A stretch of DNA of 64,000 nucleotides from Pedobacter ghigonis (GCF_903166585.1 NZ_CAESCM010000006.1:124001-188000); one strand, 5' to 3'; numbered from the stretch's first letter, positions 7,591 through 16,340 are shown. The notes: generated from the sequence alone by a model not told the origin. Program-made: numbers and translations.

Positions 7591-9333
7591 ATGGAAAAGA
7601 CCATCATCATAAATATAGGGAACACGATTATTCATATTGAAGAAAGTGCTTACGAACTCTTAAAGGCGTACCTGAACGAGGTAAAACAATATTTTGCCAA
7701 CCATGCCGACGATCTGGAAATTGTAACAGATATTGAAAACCGTATTGCCGAATTGTTAACTGAGCAACTGGAAGAGCAGAAAAAGCAGGTTGTTGACGCG
7801 GCCAATGTAAATTCGGTTATTGCGCAGATGGGCAGGGTACAGGATTTTGATACCACAGCTGAGGGCGACGAAGAACCTGTTGCGCAAAGTGCTTACGAAT
7901 ATCAGTATGCCGAGAAAAAATTATACCGCGACATGGATGAGCGGGTTATTGCCGGGGTATGTGCAGGTATTGCGCATTACGTTAACGCCGATGCGAAATG
8001 GATCAGGCTGGCTGCAGTTCTAACTATCTTTGTTGGTGGCTCGGGACTGTTGGTTTATGCCTTGCTATGGGTTATTATGCCGAAGGCGAAATCGCGTATC
8101 GAAAGAATGGAAATGAAGGGTGAGCCTGCCAACCTGCAGGGTTTTCAAAAGAACCTGGATGAAGAACTACAGGCGGTTAAAGAGCGTTTAAGCGAAGTAA
8201 ATAAACATGCACAACCTTTATTTACACGTTTTGGGATTTTTATCGGCGAGTTTTTCGAATGGCTTGGCCGTTTTATATCGGGTACCGGCAAAGTAATTTT
8301 TAAAGTTATCGCAGGTTTTATCGTGGTTTTCGGTGCATTTTTACTACTCACGCTGATTGTTACTACAGCTGCTTTTCAGGGTTTCTGGGATTCGAGCATC
8401 TACGAGTATTTCCCATTCTCGATTATAAATGACGGCAACCGTGGCGCAATTTTGTTTGGTGCCTTTGTAGTGTTATTTATTCCGGTTTTAGCTTTGGTGC
8501 TTTTCTCGATCAGGGTAGCATTTAACAAACAGGCCATTAATAAAACACTTTCTTTTGCCTTGTTAATCATCTGGCTGGTGGGAGTGGCCATTACCGGATA
8601 TCAGGCGGCAAAAATATCATCAGAGTTTAAGCAACATGCAGAATTAACACAAACTGTTGATCTGAAAAGCTATGGTACTTATATAATTGATATCGACAAG
8701 AGTAAATATTTCAGCAAGGAAGATAGTATTGCCTATCACATCGACCTGAACCAAAAAAATCAGATTGTAGTGGATGATTTTGAAGATGGTCCTTTTGTTA
8801 CGCCCAATAAAATCCGCATTAATATCGAAAAGAGCGAAACGAATATTACACGTTTAACACAGAAATACGAATCGCAGGGTAAAACCTTTTCAAACGCTTT
8901 GCAGAATGCGCAAAATATAAGCTATACTTATGTCTTAAAAGATTCGGCTATGGTATTTAACCCGCGCTTCAGGTTAAATAAAGGCACTACCTGGCGCAAT
9001 CACGAAGTAAGGTTAACCCTCGAAGTACCGGTGGGTACCAGACTAATTTTAAAGGAAGATTCGTACCGCTACATTAACAATTACTGGGCATGGAGCTGCA
9101 ATGAAACTGAAAACGACCACAATGATAATAGTGTTTGGGTAATGACAGAAGATGGTTTGAAGTGTATTGCCGAATTAAAAGAAGAAGCAATCAAAAAGCA
9201 AAAACTGGAAGAAGAATTACATGATTTAAAATTACAGCTTAGAGATAGAACTACCGATACCATTTATCAGGATTCTGTATTGAACCGGATTGGCGAAGTG
9301 AAAAAGGAATTGGGTATCGAGCCTGAAGAATAA
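7591..9333 (+). CDS. PspC-domain envelope stress protein
   Basis: This 580-residue membrane protein has an N-terminal cytosolic region (1-95), then a PspC domain at about 107-166 (KKLYRDMDERVIAGVCAGIA, followed by a helix ending LLWVIMPKA), further helices at about 220-345, a long predicted periplasmic beta-rich domain, and a charged helical C-terminus (about 525-575). PspC proteins sense or buffer inner-membrane stress. The C-terminal part resembles the beta-rich adhesin-like domains often appended in Bacteroidota, but I cannot name it. It is co-transcribed with padR (17-bp gap). The next gene follows after a repeat. Confidence 0.85.
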   Translation: MEKTIIINIGNTIIHIEESAYELLKAYLNEVKQYFANHADDLEIVTDIENRIAELLTEQLEEQKKQVVDAANVNSVIAQMGRVQDFDTTAEGDEEPVAQSAYEYQYAEKKLYRDMDERVIAGVCAGIAHYVNADAKWIRLAAVLTIFVGGSGLLVYALLWVIMPKAKSRIERMEMKGEPANLQGFQKNLDEELQAVKERLSEVNKHAQPLFTRFGIFIGEFFEWLGRFISGTGKVIFKVIAGFIVVFGAFLLLTLIVTTAAFQGFWDSSIYEYFPFSIINDGNRGAILFGAFVVLFIPVLALVLFSIRVAFNKQAINKTLSFALLIIWLVGVAITGYQAAKISSEFKQHAELTQTVDLKSYGTYIIDIDKSKYFSKEDSIAYHIDLNQKNQIVVDDFEDGPFVTPNKIRINIEKSETNITRLTQKYESQGKTFSNALQNAQNISYTYVLKDSAMVFNPRFRLNKGTTWRNHEVRLTLEVPVGTRLILKEDSYRYINNYWAWSCNETENDHNDNSVWVMTEDGLKCIAELKEEAIKKQKLEEELHDLKLQLRDRTTDTIYQDSVLNRIGEVKKELGIEPEE

Positions 9334-9370
9334 GCGAATTGTTCCGATTATGGCGGAGAAATCTAAACAG

Positions 9371-9458
9371 ATCGTCCTTTCGAGCGGAGTGTAACGCAGT
9401 CGAGAAATCTATTTTAAAAGATCTCTCCATTACGCTACGCTCCAGTCGAGATGACGAT
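9371..9458. repeat. Intergenic hairpin module (TTTCGAGCGGAG type)
   Basis: The two halves are imperfectly inverted: CGAGCGGAGTGTAACGCAGT on the left and TACGCTACGCTCCAGTCGAG on the right, with a central AGATCT-like turn and ends ATCGTC/GACGAT. Related modules recur at 16281-16334 and 19706-19732. It sits between the PspC gene and the signal peptide of the next gene. Confidence 0.6.
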
Positions 9459-9479
9459 CACCTAAAACCAAGAAAAACC

Positions 9480-11927
9480 GTGAAAACATTATTTACGCTA
9501 ATTGCATGCCTGCTGGCATGTGGGGCTTCTTTTGCCCAAAAATTAAATGCAGTTTCGGGGAAAGTTGTTGATGAAAAGACCGTTCCGGTATCGTTTGCCG
9601 TGGTTCGGTTGCTGAAATATCCGGATACCACCCTGGTAAAAAGCGTATCGACCAATATTGACGGCGAATTTAGAATTGCCGGCTTAAAGGAGGGCGAATA
9701 CCTGCTGTCGATATCAATTGTAGGCTTTAAAACCAAAGGAACAGCTCGTTTTTTGCTTAAAGAAGATTTACAATTGCCAGCCATTGGGATGGAAAGCGTG
9801 AGCAAACAACTTAAAGAGGTAAGTGTGCAGGGGCGTAAGCCATTTATTGAGCACCAGATCGATAAAACAGTTTTAAATGTAGAAAACAGCCTTACCGCTA
9901 CAGGAAGTACAGCCCTTGAAGTTTTAGAAAAAGCACCGGGTGTACAAATTGACCGGAACAGCGACCAGATTAAACTGAATAACAAAAGCGGTGTAGTGGT
10001 GATGATTGATGGCAAAAGTAATTTTCTTTCGGGAGCCGATATTACCACTTTGCTCAGCAACATGAGCAGCGACCAGATTGGCACGATAGAGCTGATAACC
10101 AATCCTTCGGCCAAATACGATGCTGCCGGAAATGCGGGTATCATTAATATTAAGCTTAAAAGAAACAAGGCTTACGGCACTAACGGGACGGTTTCTTTAA
10201 ATACCGGGCAGGGAATTATGCCCGATTCGCCCAGCGATTTGTTCCGCGCCGGTGTAAACCTGAATTTAAACCACAGGCAGGGCAAATGGAATATTTTTGG
10301 TAATGGTGCAGTAGCGCGAAAAGCACAGTTTAACAACACCTTTTTAACCCGTACCACCTTATCAAACGGATTGGCAAGTGCTTTAACACAAAATTTCGAC
10401 CGTAAAAATAAGGGGGTTGGTTTTCAGGGGAAAATAGGGGCCGATTATTATGCTTCGGAAAAAACTGTATTTGGTGTAATGCTCGATGCAAATACCGTAA
10501 ATACAAAGCTGACGAATTTTAGCAATACCGATATTAGTGCCGTGCAAAACGGTTCTGCCAGCCAGAGTTATATTTTACAGGATGCCAGTTCGAGCTCACC
10601 GGTGGGCAACTTAACGGCTAACTTTAACATCAAACACGATTTTGATAAAAAAGGAAAGAGCTTAACCTTCGATATGGATTTTTCGGGCTTCAGCAACAAG
10701 AAGGATGAGAACTTTTTGGCCAATTATCTAAATTCAGGCGGCAACCCCACCAACCAAACCAGCTTACGCAACAATACAGATGCCGATATAAAGGTGTACG
10801 CTGCGAAAACAGATTTTACTTTACCGCTTTCTAAAACCGTGAAGATAGAAACAGGCTTAAAGAGCAGTTATGTAGTTACCAATAACAACTTTATTTCTGA
10901 GCAGCTGATTGGCGGAGTATGGCAAAACGACCTGGGCAAATCGAACAATTTTGTGTACAAAGAAAATATTAATGCGGTTTACGGTAGTTTCTCTAAAGAG
11001 TGGAAAGTATGGCAGGTTCAGTTGGGTTTACGTGCCGAGCATACCCACTCAAACGGTACCTCGGTTACCGATAATAAATCGGTAGAACGCAATTACCTCT
11101 CTTTGTTCCCAACGGTATTTGTGAACCAAAAGATTAGCGAAAACCACAATATCAGGTATTCTTACGGGCGCAGGGTAGACCGACCAAATTACCAGCAGCT
11201 AAACCCCTTTGTTTTTTATATGGATCCACTGGCGGTTGATCAGGGAAACCCATACCTGAAACCCCAGTTTACCAACAGTTACCAGATTAGCTATAGCTAC
11301 AAGGAAATTTCGTTCTCTTTAAGCTATTCCGATACCCGCGATATGATTACGCAAATCAGCAAGCAGGATGATGCAACCCGGGTAATCAGCGTAATTCGTC
11401 AGAACCTGGGCCGTTCGCAAAACTATTCGGCCGATTTGTACGTGCCGGTTCGGGTTGCCAAATGGTGGAACATACAGAACAATGTAAGTGTTTACTATGG
11501 TAAGTTTAATGATGGTAATATTGAAGGCGCGGCTTACAGCGCCGGTAAAGCCGCGGTAAATTTATATACTTCTAACTCTTTTACATTGCCGCAGAATTTT
11601 AGTCTCGAAATAAGTGCCTGGCTTAACTCGCCAAGGGTAAGCGGAGTAGAGCAAACCACCATTTACCAGGGCGCGCTAAATGCTGGAATACAAAAAACAT
11701 TGCTCGATAAAAAACTGAAACTGCGCTTAAATATGGACGACATCCTGCTCACCAACCATTGGGAAGGCAAGCTGGTGTACCAAAACATTAACATGAAAGT
11801 GGTGAACCGTTACACTAGTCGTAGGGCTAATTTCAGTATCAGCTATAATTTCGGAAACCAGAATGTAAAATCGGCCCGATCGAGAAATACCGCTACGGAT
11901 GATATTAAAGGCAGGGCAGGAGGATAG
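9480..11927 (+). CDS. Outer-membrane beta-barrel protein with carboxypeptidase-like and plug domains
   Basis: An 815-residue TonB-receptor-like protein from GTG 9480. It has a signal peptide (MKTLFTLIACLLACGASFAQ), a CarboxypepD_reg-like beta-sandwich (about 25-105), a plug domain (about 125-225, with VVVMIDGKSNFLSG and GNAGIINIKLKR), and a large beta-barrel with alternating aromatic strands to the end. This matches the OMP_b-brl_3 family of Bacteroidota. Substrate unknown. The frame is open back to 9339, but those 47 codons lie in a repeat module and do not look like a leader, so the GTG directly before the signal peptide is chosen. No SusD or DUF4249 partner follows. Confidence 0.85.
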   Translation: MKTLFTLIACLLACGASFAQKLNAVSGKVVDEKTVPVSFAVVRLLKYPDTTLVKSVSTNIDGEFRIAGLKEGEYLLSISIVGFKTKGTARFLLKEDLQLPAIGMESVSKQLKEVSVQGRKPFIEHQIDKTVLNVENSLTATGSTALEVLEKAPGVQIDRNSDQIKLNNKSGVVVMIDGKSNFLSGADITTLLSNMSSDQIGTIELITNPSAKYDAAGNAGIINIKLKRNKAYGTNGTVSLNTGQGIMPDSPSDLFRAGVNLNLNHRQGKWNIFGNGAVARKAQFNNTFLTRTTLSNGLASALTQNFDRKNKGVGFQGKIGADYYASEKTVFGVMLDANTVNTKLTNFSNTDISAVQNGSASQSYILQDASSSSPVGNLTANFNIKHDFDKKGKSLTFDMDFSGFSNKKDENFLANYLNSGGNPTNQTSLRNNTDADIKVYAAKTDFTLPLSKTVKIETGLKSSYVVTNNNFISEQLIGGVWQNDLGKSNNFVYKENINAVYGSFSKEWKVWQVQLGLRAEHTHSNGTSVTDNKSVERNYLSLFPTVFVNQKISENHNIRYSYGRRVDRPNYQQLNPFVFYMDPLAVDQGNPYLKPQFTNSYQISYSYKEISFSLSYSDTRDMITQISKQDDATRVISVIRQNLGRSQNYSADLYVPVRVAKWWNIQNNVSVYYGKFNDGNIEGAAYSAGKAAVNLYTSNSFTLPQNFSLEISAWLNSPRVSGVEQTTIYQGALNAGIQKTLLDKKLKLRLNMDDILLTNHWEGKLVYQNINMKVVNRYTSRRANFSISYNFGNQNVKSARSRNTATDDIKGRAGG

Positions 11928-11960
11928 GGCGTTTTGAGTTCGGAGCTTGGAGTTTTGAGC

Positions 11961-12129
11961 TGGGAGTCAGTAGTCACGAGTCTTGAGTCAGAAATCCTAT
12001 TATCCCAGATCTTGTCCCCCTTTGAAGGGGGCAGGGGGATGAAAGAGTTTGGAGTCGGGAGTCAGTAGCCCCGAGTCGATAGTCAGGAATTCTATTATCC
12101 CGAACCTTGTCGGGGGCAGGGGGATGAAA
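11961..12129. repeat. Tandem duplication of a GAGTC/GGGGG intergenic module
   Basis: Copy A (about 11961-12044) and copy B (about 12056-12129) both run GGGAGTCAGTAG, CGAGTC, TCTATTATCCC or TCCTATTATCCC, CTTGTC and GGGGGCAGGGGGATGAAA. Copy A also keeps the CCCCCTTTGAAGGGGG hairpin lost in B. No gene is present; apparent frames here are repeat artefacts. Confidence 0.7.
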
Positions 12130-12192
12130 AACGCGCGCGCTACAGTTAACCAGTTCAAACAATTAACCAATTAACCCAATAAAAATACAATC

Positions 12193-12555
12193 ATGAAATA
12201 CAAACTACACCTCATCGCAATCTTATTTACTGCTTTAAGCTTCGGATGCCGCAATAGCGGTGGCCACTTATCTCTCAGCACTACGGATAACGACACTAAC
12301 TTTAAGTTTGAAGCGAAGTACGCCGAAAGTAAAACAGCCAGGCTGGAGAAATACCTCGATAGTGCACTGGATAACGAACTTCCGTTAGATCAGCATATCG
12401 ATTTGTTTGTTAATTTAAATGGCAGCGATAAATTCAACCTGAAAGCACAGAAAGGCTGGCTGGTGATTAATTTCGATAAAAGAAATAATTCTTTATCTGG
12501 TTACATGAAAGTGAAAAAGTTAGCTGATGGGATTAAGGAGAAGTTGAGGGAATAA
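12193..12555 (+). CDS. Small putative lipoprotein, 120 residues
   Basis: The protein opens with a lipoprotein-type signal (MKYKLHLIAILFTALSFGC, Cys19 in the lipobox LSFGC), then a polar mature part of about 100 residues containing LEKYLDSALDNELPLDQHID, a likely helix, and two short beta-like stretches. It is probably anchored in the outer membrane facing the periplasm, but no family is recognised. The ATG follows an AT-rich leader built from the CAGTTAACC-type repeat. Upstream is the duplicated GAGTC repeat; downstream is another repeat-rich gap. Confidence 0.65.
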   Translation: MKYKLHLIAILFTALSFGCRNSGGHLSLSTTDNDTNFKFEAKYAESKTARLEKYLDSALDNELPLDQHIDLFVNLNGSDKFNLKAQKGWLVINFDKRNNSLSGYMKVKKLADGIKEKLRE

Positions 12556-12810
12556 GTTAGTCTTTAGTCGGCAGTCAGAGGTCCGAAGACTGGGTGCTTA
12601 TGCATGGCGTTGAAAATCCGAGGTTTTTTCAATCGTCACCCTGAATTTATTTCAGGGTCTCTCCATTAAATATGTAATCGATATGGAGAACTCTGCGATA
12701 AAATCGCTGTTCTCGCCCCTCCTCGTTACAAACGATGACGATCCCAACTTATATTTCCTTCAATGCCATATATGGTGAATGTGCTCCAGGAATTACTTTG
12801 GTCATCCCCC
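12556..12810. repeat. Repeat-rich gap with nested hairpins
   Basis: No gene. From left: a GAGTC-family fragment (12557-12592); hairpin CCCTGAA/TTCAGGG at 12639-12657 within the CGTCACCCTGAA module; nested hairpin GAGAAC..GCGAT-AAA-ATCGC..GTTCTC at 12686-12714; and a tail GATGACGATCCC near 12733-12746 shared with other intergenic modules in the window. Confidence 0.55.
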
Positions 12811-12853
12811 AAAACAAAATCAACCGGAAAGCTTTGAACATTTCCGGTTGATT
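12811..12853 (-). terminator. Intrinsic terminator of the DUF4189-FISUMP gene
   Basis: A perfect 13-bp stem (12818-12830 with 12841-12853, core CAACCGGAAA/TTTCCGGTTG) lies 55 bp beyond the stop of the gene on this strand and is followed by TTTGTTTT. Confidence 0.7.
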
Positions 12854-12908
12854 AGATGATTTCTACCCTTTAGGTTACGAAATCTGAGCATTATTGCGAT
12901 ACGGGTAT

Positions 12909-13988
12909 TTAATCTTTCACCAGCCGTACCGCACTACCTGTAGTTTTACTGTAATCGGTTACACGTGGTTCGCTGTATTTGTTAAAATCAAGGTAATAGG
13001 CAAAGCTGTCGCCGCTTGATTTGGTGGTAGAAGACCACCAGTAACTTAACCATACGCCATATTTGAAAGATTGGCCGCCACCGTATTCATCGCCGCCAGC
13101 GCTACCATTGGTAAGTAAATTAAGTCCTGATGAATTATCTCCATTGCCATGCGCAAATTTGTATGAGTCTTGTACGTCCCAGCCGGTAGTACCGCGCATT
13201 TTTTTGCCTGCTACCTTTTCGCCACCTAGGGCCGAAATAAGCGTTAAAAATTCGTTGCTGCTAGGCACATGCCAGCCCGCTGGCGCTAAACCGCGGCGAT
13301 CGGTAACGGCATAAAAGTTGTAAAGCTTTCCGTATTTCTTTTCGTTACTGCTATCGAAATTAAGGTAACAATAAGCCGGAATTTTTTCCCTGCTAACCTT
13401 TTCCCACTCTTTCTGGTTGGCTGCATAATAAATCTGTTCGCCGTTTCTGTAGGTGCTCACATTTAAGTTGGTGCTTGTCCACACCTGGTTACCAATTTTT
13501 ACCGGACCAGTAATTTCGGGCGAAGCATTGTATATTTCTTTTAACGGAGCCGCTTGTGCCGCATTACAACTCCAAACAAAGTTATTGGGTTGAGTGCCAC
13601 CGCTTCTTTTTAAGCATTCTTTAATGGCTACTGCATCAGCTTCCTCTTTGGTTTTAGCTATACCCCAGCCAAATGCCGTACCTACATTACCATTAATGGT
13701 GCGATAGGCTGCACAACCCGTACCCGAGTAAGTAAGTACAATGCTGCAAGCGCCACCGCGTTTGGTACACTCATCTATAGCCCTTTTTTCAGCTTCCGGC
13801 CGGCTCGGCTGATCGAAAGAGAAGCCATAATAAAAACCATTTGACCGGTCTATCGCTAAAGCCCCATATTTGGTTTTAGCCGGAACAGCTGCTTTGGCTG
13901 CCGGTTTCTTAACCTGCGCCATTACACCCGATGCCGTTGCCAATAGCACAAGCACTGGTGCCATTAGCAGGAGTTTGTTTATTTTCAT
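12909..13988 (-). CDS. Secreted DUF4189 plus FISUMP-domain protein
   Basis: A 359-residue exported protein with signal peptide MKINKLLLMAPVLVLLATAS..VMAQ. Residues about 40-145 match DUF4189 (YGALAIDRSNGFYYGFSFDQ, then AIKECLKRSGG) with paired cysteines. Residues about 160-358 match the FISUMP domain (Fibrobacter succinogenes major paralogous domain): KIGNQVWTSTNLNVSTYRNG, YNFYAVTDRRGLAPAGWHVP and a C-terminal WWSSTT..GSAVRLVKD, related to the C-type-lectin-like/FGE fold. It is probably periplasmic or surface exposed; its role is unknown. The two domains are usually seen apart in my experience, which is a memory-based remark. It is monocistronic, with a clear downstream terminator. Confidence 0.8.
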   Translation of the reverse strand: MKINKLLLMAPVLVLLATASGVMAQVKKPAAKAAVPAKTKYGALAIDRSNGFYYGFSFDQPSRPEAEKRAIDECTKRGGACSIVLTYSGTGCAAYRTINGNVGTAFGWGIAKTKEEADAVAIKECLKRSGGTQPNNFVWSCNAAQAAPLKEIYNASPEITGPVKIGNQVWTSTNLNVSTYRNGEQIYYAANQKEWEKVSREKIPAYCYLNFDSSNEKKYGKLYNFYAVTDRRGLAPAGWHVPSSNEFLTLISALGGEKVAGKKMRGTTGWDVQDSYKFAHGNGDNSSGLNLLTNGSAGGDEYGGGQSFKYGVWLSYWWSSTTKSSGDSFAYYLDFNKYSEPRVTDYSKTTGSAVRLVKD

Positions 13989-14103
13989 GCCCTAAATTGT
14001 TTGTTTATTGCAAGCAAATTTCCCAAACACCCTACACCGCATCAATACCATTTAATGGGTATATTTTTTAGTTCGAAGTCTGGTTGACTAATTATAATGC
14101 CGA

Positions 14104-14238
14104 AAAACCGATGCTAATCCTTTTACCGTCATCCTGATCCGATAGCTATCGGATTTGCCCCAGGCCGGTCGGACGGGCATTTAAGGGGCTCTTAAATAAT
14201 AACGGAACTAAAGGCAAACCAGCGATAAAATCGCTATG
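14104..14238. repeat. Intergenic repeat modules with an 18-bp palindrome
   Basis: ATCCGATAGCTATCGGAT (about 14137-14154) is a perfect palindrome inside a module beginning CCGTCATCCTG. Further right lie GGGGCTC and AGCGATAAAATCGCT, the latter also found at about 12693-12706. No gene is present. Confidence 0.55.
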
Positions 14239-14273
14239 CTCCATCATCCTCAGTACAAACGAGGATGATGGAG
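14239..14273. repeat. 13-bp perfect hairpin next to the SMI1/KNR4 stop
   Basis: CTCCATCATCCTC (14239-14251) pairs with GAGGATGATGGAG (14261-14273) around a nine-base loop, 12 bp beyond the stop of the minus-strand gene. There is no T-run, so it is a repeat hairpin that may protect the transcript end rather than a classic terminator. Confidence 0.6.
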
Positions 14274-14285
14274 ATTTAGCTCACA

Positions 14286-14759
14286 TCAACCGGGCAATTG
14301 CTCTAAATTTTCTCTCCATTTGTATAGACCATCAAAAACACCTCCTGTTAAAAAAACATCTAAAAAGTGCGGCAAAGAATCTGTTAAAGTGATTACATTT
14401 TCAGCCTTATTATAAATGCCATATTTATTCCTTTCCTCAGAGTTTATATTTATTGTCCACATATCGCTGTAAATCAGGTATTCCGCAAAATGAAAGTCAT
14501 TTGGATTTACGGTAGAGGTATCTGGATGTTGTATGTTTTCAATTATTTCGTTTAAAGGGATAATTCTAAACATATCTTCTTCTGATTCTAAACCATTGGA
14601 AAAATTATAGAATTGAATAAATTCATCGGGTAACTTAACACCCATAATGGTTTCAAAATCTGATATTTCTGCTAACGAAGCTGCTGTTAAAAGTGTAATT
14701 CCAAGTTTTTGCTTATTGGTCTTGATTCTTGCAATAATGTCTTTTATGGTAGGGATCAT
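14286..14759 (-). CDS. SMI1/KNR4 (SUKH) family protein
   Basis: A 157-residue protein with the SUKH-fold pattern: FETIMGVKLPDEFIQFYNFS (about residues 35-54), then SNGLESEEDMFRIIPLNEI and a later beta-rich part with LIYSDMWTININ and a C-terminal helix FLDVFLTGGVFDGLYKW. In bacteria this fold is common among immunity proteins of contact-dependent or polymorphic toxins, but also occurs in other regulators. No toxin or secretion gene is next to it, so it may be an orphan. The gene is visibly more AT-rich than its neighbours and has an AT-rich flank, which fits acquisition by transfer. Single gene between repeat regions. Confidence 0.8.
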   Translation of the reverse strand: MIPTIKDIIARIKTNKQKLGITLLTAASLAEISDFETIMGVKLPDEFIQFYNFSNGLESEEDMFRIIPLNEIIENIQHPDTSTVNPNDFHFAEYLIYSDMWTININSEERNKYGIYNKAENVITLTDSLPHFLDVFLTGGVFDGLYKWRENLEQLPG

Positions 14760-14874
14760 TTGTAAATAATTAAAACAATATTTTATTGTAAATAACTGTG
14801 CTATACTTAAACAAATATAGAACCTTATGGCTTTTTTGGTTTTTAGATTCGTGATATCTATTCATTTTTTTAAA

Positions 14875-14922
14875 GAGATGCACGCCATATAATAGTTGTA
14901 GCTAATTATGTGTGTGCATCTC
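14875..14922. repeat. Hairpin between DUF6261 and SMI1 genes
   Basis: GAGATGCAC (14875-14883) pairs with GTGCATCTC (14914-14922); an inner ATAAT/ATTAT pair extends it. It is 11 bp beyond the DUF6261 stop and may serve as its 3' hairpin. Confidence 0.5.
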
Positions 14923-14933
14923 CAAAAAAATAC

Positions 14934-15665
14934 TTAGCTCAATACGGGCGGTTCGCCCGATCCGCCAGCCCTGCGTGTTTGCAACAGTGTATAAGTACTA
15001 ATGTGCTGGTTAAGCAGGTTAACAGTGGCTGCCCATGGCTCGGCACCATCATTAATATCGAGGTTCGAATTAATACGCGTACGTAGTTTATAGTACAGGT
15101 TATTGGCTGTGCTGCGCAACTCCTTCAGTTTATCGGTTGGTGCTGCGGCCAGTTCTTCGTTGCGCTTAATATAAGCCTGGTTAAAATCGTTGTTGGCCGT
15201 TTCCAGCTCGGTAAGCCAGGCATTGAGGTTTAAGGCACTTACGGCTTCCTGCAGTTCTACTTTATTTTTCCAATCGTTAACAACATTACGCAGGATAGTG
15301 GTTTCGCTCTGGTAGTTATCTCTAGCTATACTACTGCCGAACAGGGCCAAATGGGCCGAGAGGGTTTTGCCGTGTTTATTTAATACTGTATCGGCACTAT
15401 ACGATAAACTTTGCACCTGTAAGCTAATGCCGTTTATAGCATCGTCTCTTCGTTTATCTAAAGCCTCTATTTCTTCGGTTACCAAACTGCTCTGACTTAT
15501 TTTAAATAGTTTTTCAACACTATCGGTTGTGGTACGCAAGGCACTATATTGCGGGCTTACATTCAAAGTATCTGGATCGTTTTTCGCTACAATGTTTAAA
15601 ACATCGGTTAAGAACTGGATATACTCGCCGTTTCTAAGCGGCTGTAATACTATACTTTTAATCAT
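14934..15665 (-). CDS. DUF6261-type helical protein
   Basis: This 243-residue, mostly alpha-helical protein lacks a signal peptide. The opening LQPLRNGEYIQFLTDVLNIV and the long heptad-like helices across 60-210 match a Bacteroidota-restricted family of unknown function that I recall as DUF6261. The C-terminal tail TRRAGGSGEPPVLS is disordered and typical of that family. There are no catalytic motifs. A 58-residue basic frame lies 12 bp upstream on the same strand and could be co-transcribed. The family name is from memory. Confidence 0.7.
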   Translation of the reverse strand: MIKSIVLQPLRNGEYIQFLTDVLNIVAKNDPDTLNVSPQYSALRTTTDSVEKLFKISQSSLVTEEIEALDKRRDDAINGISLQVQSLSYSADTVLNKHGKTLSAHLALFGSSIARDNYQSETTILRNVVNDWKNKVELQEAVSALNLNAWLTELETANNDFNQAYIKRNEELAAAPTDKLKELRSTANNLYYKLRTRINSNLDINDGAEPWAATVNLLNQHISTYTLLQTRRAGGSGEPPVLS

Positions 15666-15677
15666 AGGTTTTTAAAT

Positions 15678-15854
15678 TTAATGGTTGATGTTGTTTTTTA
15701 CGTTTTTACTTTGATTTGTCGCTGCACGCTGCAGCAAGGTTTCAAAGTAATTTGCCTTTTTTAACCTAAAAAGGGGTTTTTCTAAAGGTTTTTGTGCTGC
15801 CTTAGCAGCTTTTGCAGAACGCGGAGGTTCCCTAATCATGCCCGTTATGGCCAT
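15678..15854 (-). CDS. Possible small basic protein, 58 residues
   Basis: Open frame starting MAITGMIREPPRSAKAAKAA and ending NQSKNVKNNINH. It is rich in Lys, Arg and Ala, with a middle segment LEKPLFRLKKANYFETLLQR that looks like an amphipathic helix. It stops 12 bp before the DUF6261 start, so an operon is possible. A shorter start at ATG 15837-15839 exists. No family is recognised and the frame may be chance in a repeat-prone region. Confidence 0.35.
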   Translation of the reverse strand: MAITGMIREPPRSAKAAKAAQKPLEKPLFRLKKANYFETLLQRAATNQSKNVKNNINH

Positions 15855-16039
15855 AGCCTAATTAATTTATGGGTAATAAAACCCGTTAATAAATGTGGGA
15901 TGATTATTTAAAACCGGGCTAAGAAAGTATTAGCACTCGGTTTGGGAATAGTAAAATCAAACATAACGAAATGGTTAGTTATTGTCAAGAGGAATTTAAT
16001 GACGAATAAGGCTTTTGAGTTTAGTTGTGCCTGTAGCAT

Positions 16040-16340
16040 TTTTAACCACAAAGCACGCAGAGAGAAAGGCGCTGAGTACGCAGAGGGAGGTTTACGATAA
16101 TCTGTGCGAATGCAGATTTAACAGGTTGCCTTTACAGTTAACCGCTTAACCAATTTAAAACAGTTAACCTATAGCGTCATTGCAAGCCGAAAGGTAGGGC
16201 TGGTGTGCAAGAGTGAAGCAATCTTTTTAGTTAATTCTCAATCCGTGTTTTTCCGTGCATCCGTGGCTTTTATCGCCTCGTTCCGTCATTTCGACTGGAG
16301 CGCAGCGAAACGGAGAAATCTACCTCGAGATAGATTAAAC
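16040..16340. repeat. Cluster of five different intergenic repeat modules
   Basis: No gene. In order: CACAAAGCACGCAGAG-type module (about 16049-16102); CAGTTAACC module (16132-16166); GTCATTGC..GAAGCAATCTTT module (16173-16229); CCGTGTTTTTCCGTGCATCC module (about 16240-16275); and CGTCATTTCGACTGGAGCG module (16283-16334). Each type has relatives elsewhere in the window or is a familiar Bacteroidota intergenic sequence. The part before this (15855-16039) holds nothing I can name. Confidence 0.55.

Noticed and set aside
9458..10168. Long antisense frame of 236 codons opposite the barrel protein gene
   Set aside because: It is a shadow of the coding strand: the opposite frame encodes a coherent signal peptide, carboxypeptidase-like and plug domains, and the antisense product has no recognisable family.
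11974..12162. 62-codon frame on the minus strand
   Set aside because: It lies wholly inside the tandem GAGTC/GGGGG repeat and its sequence repeats itself with the module; not a gene.
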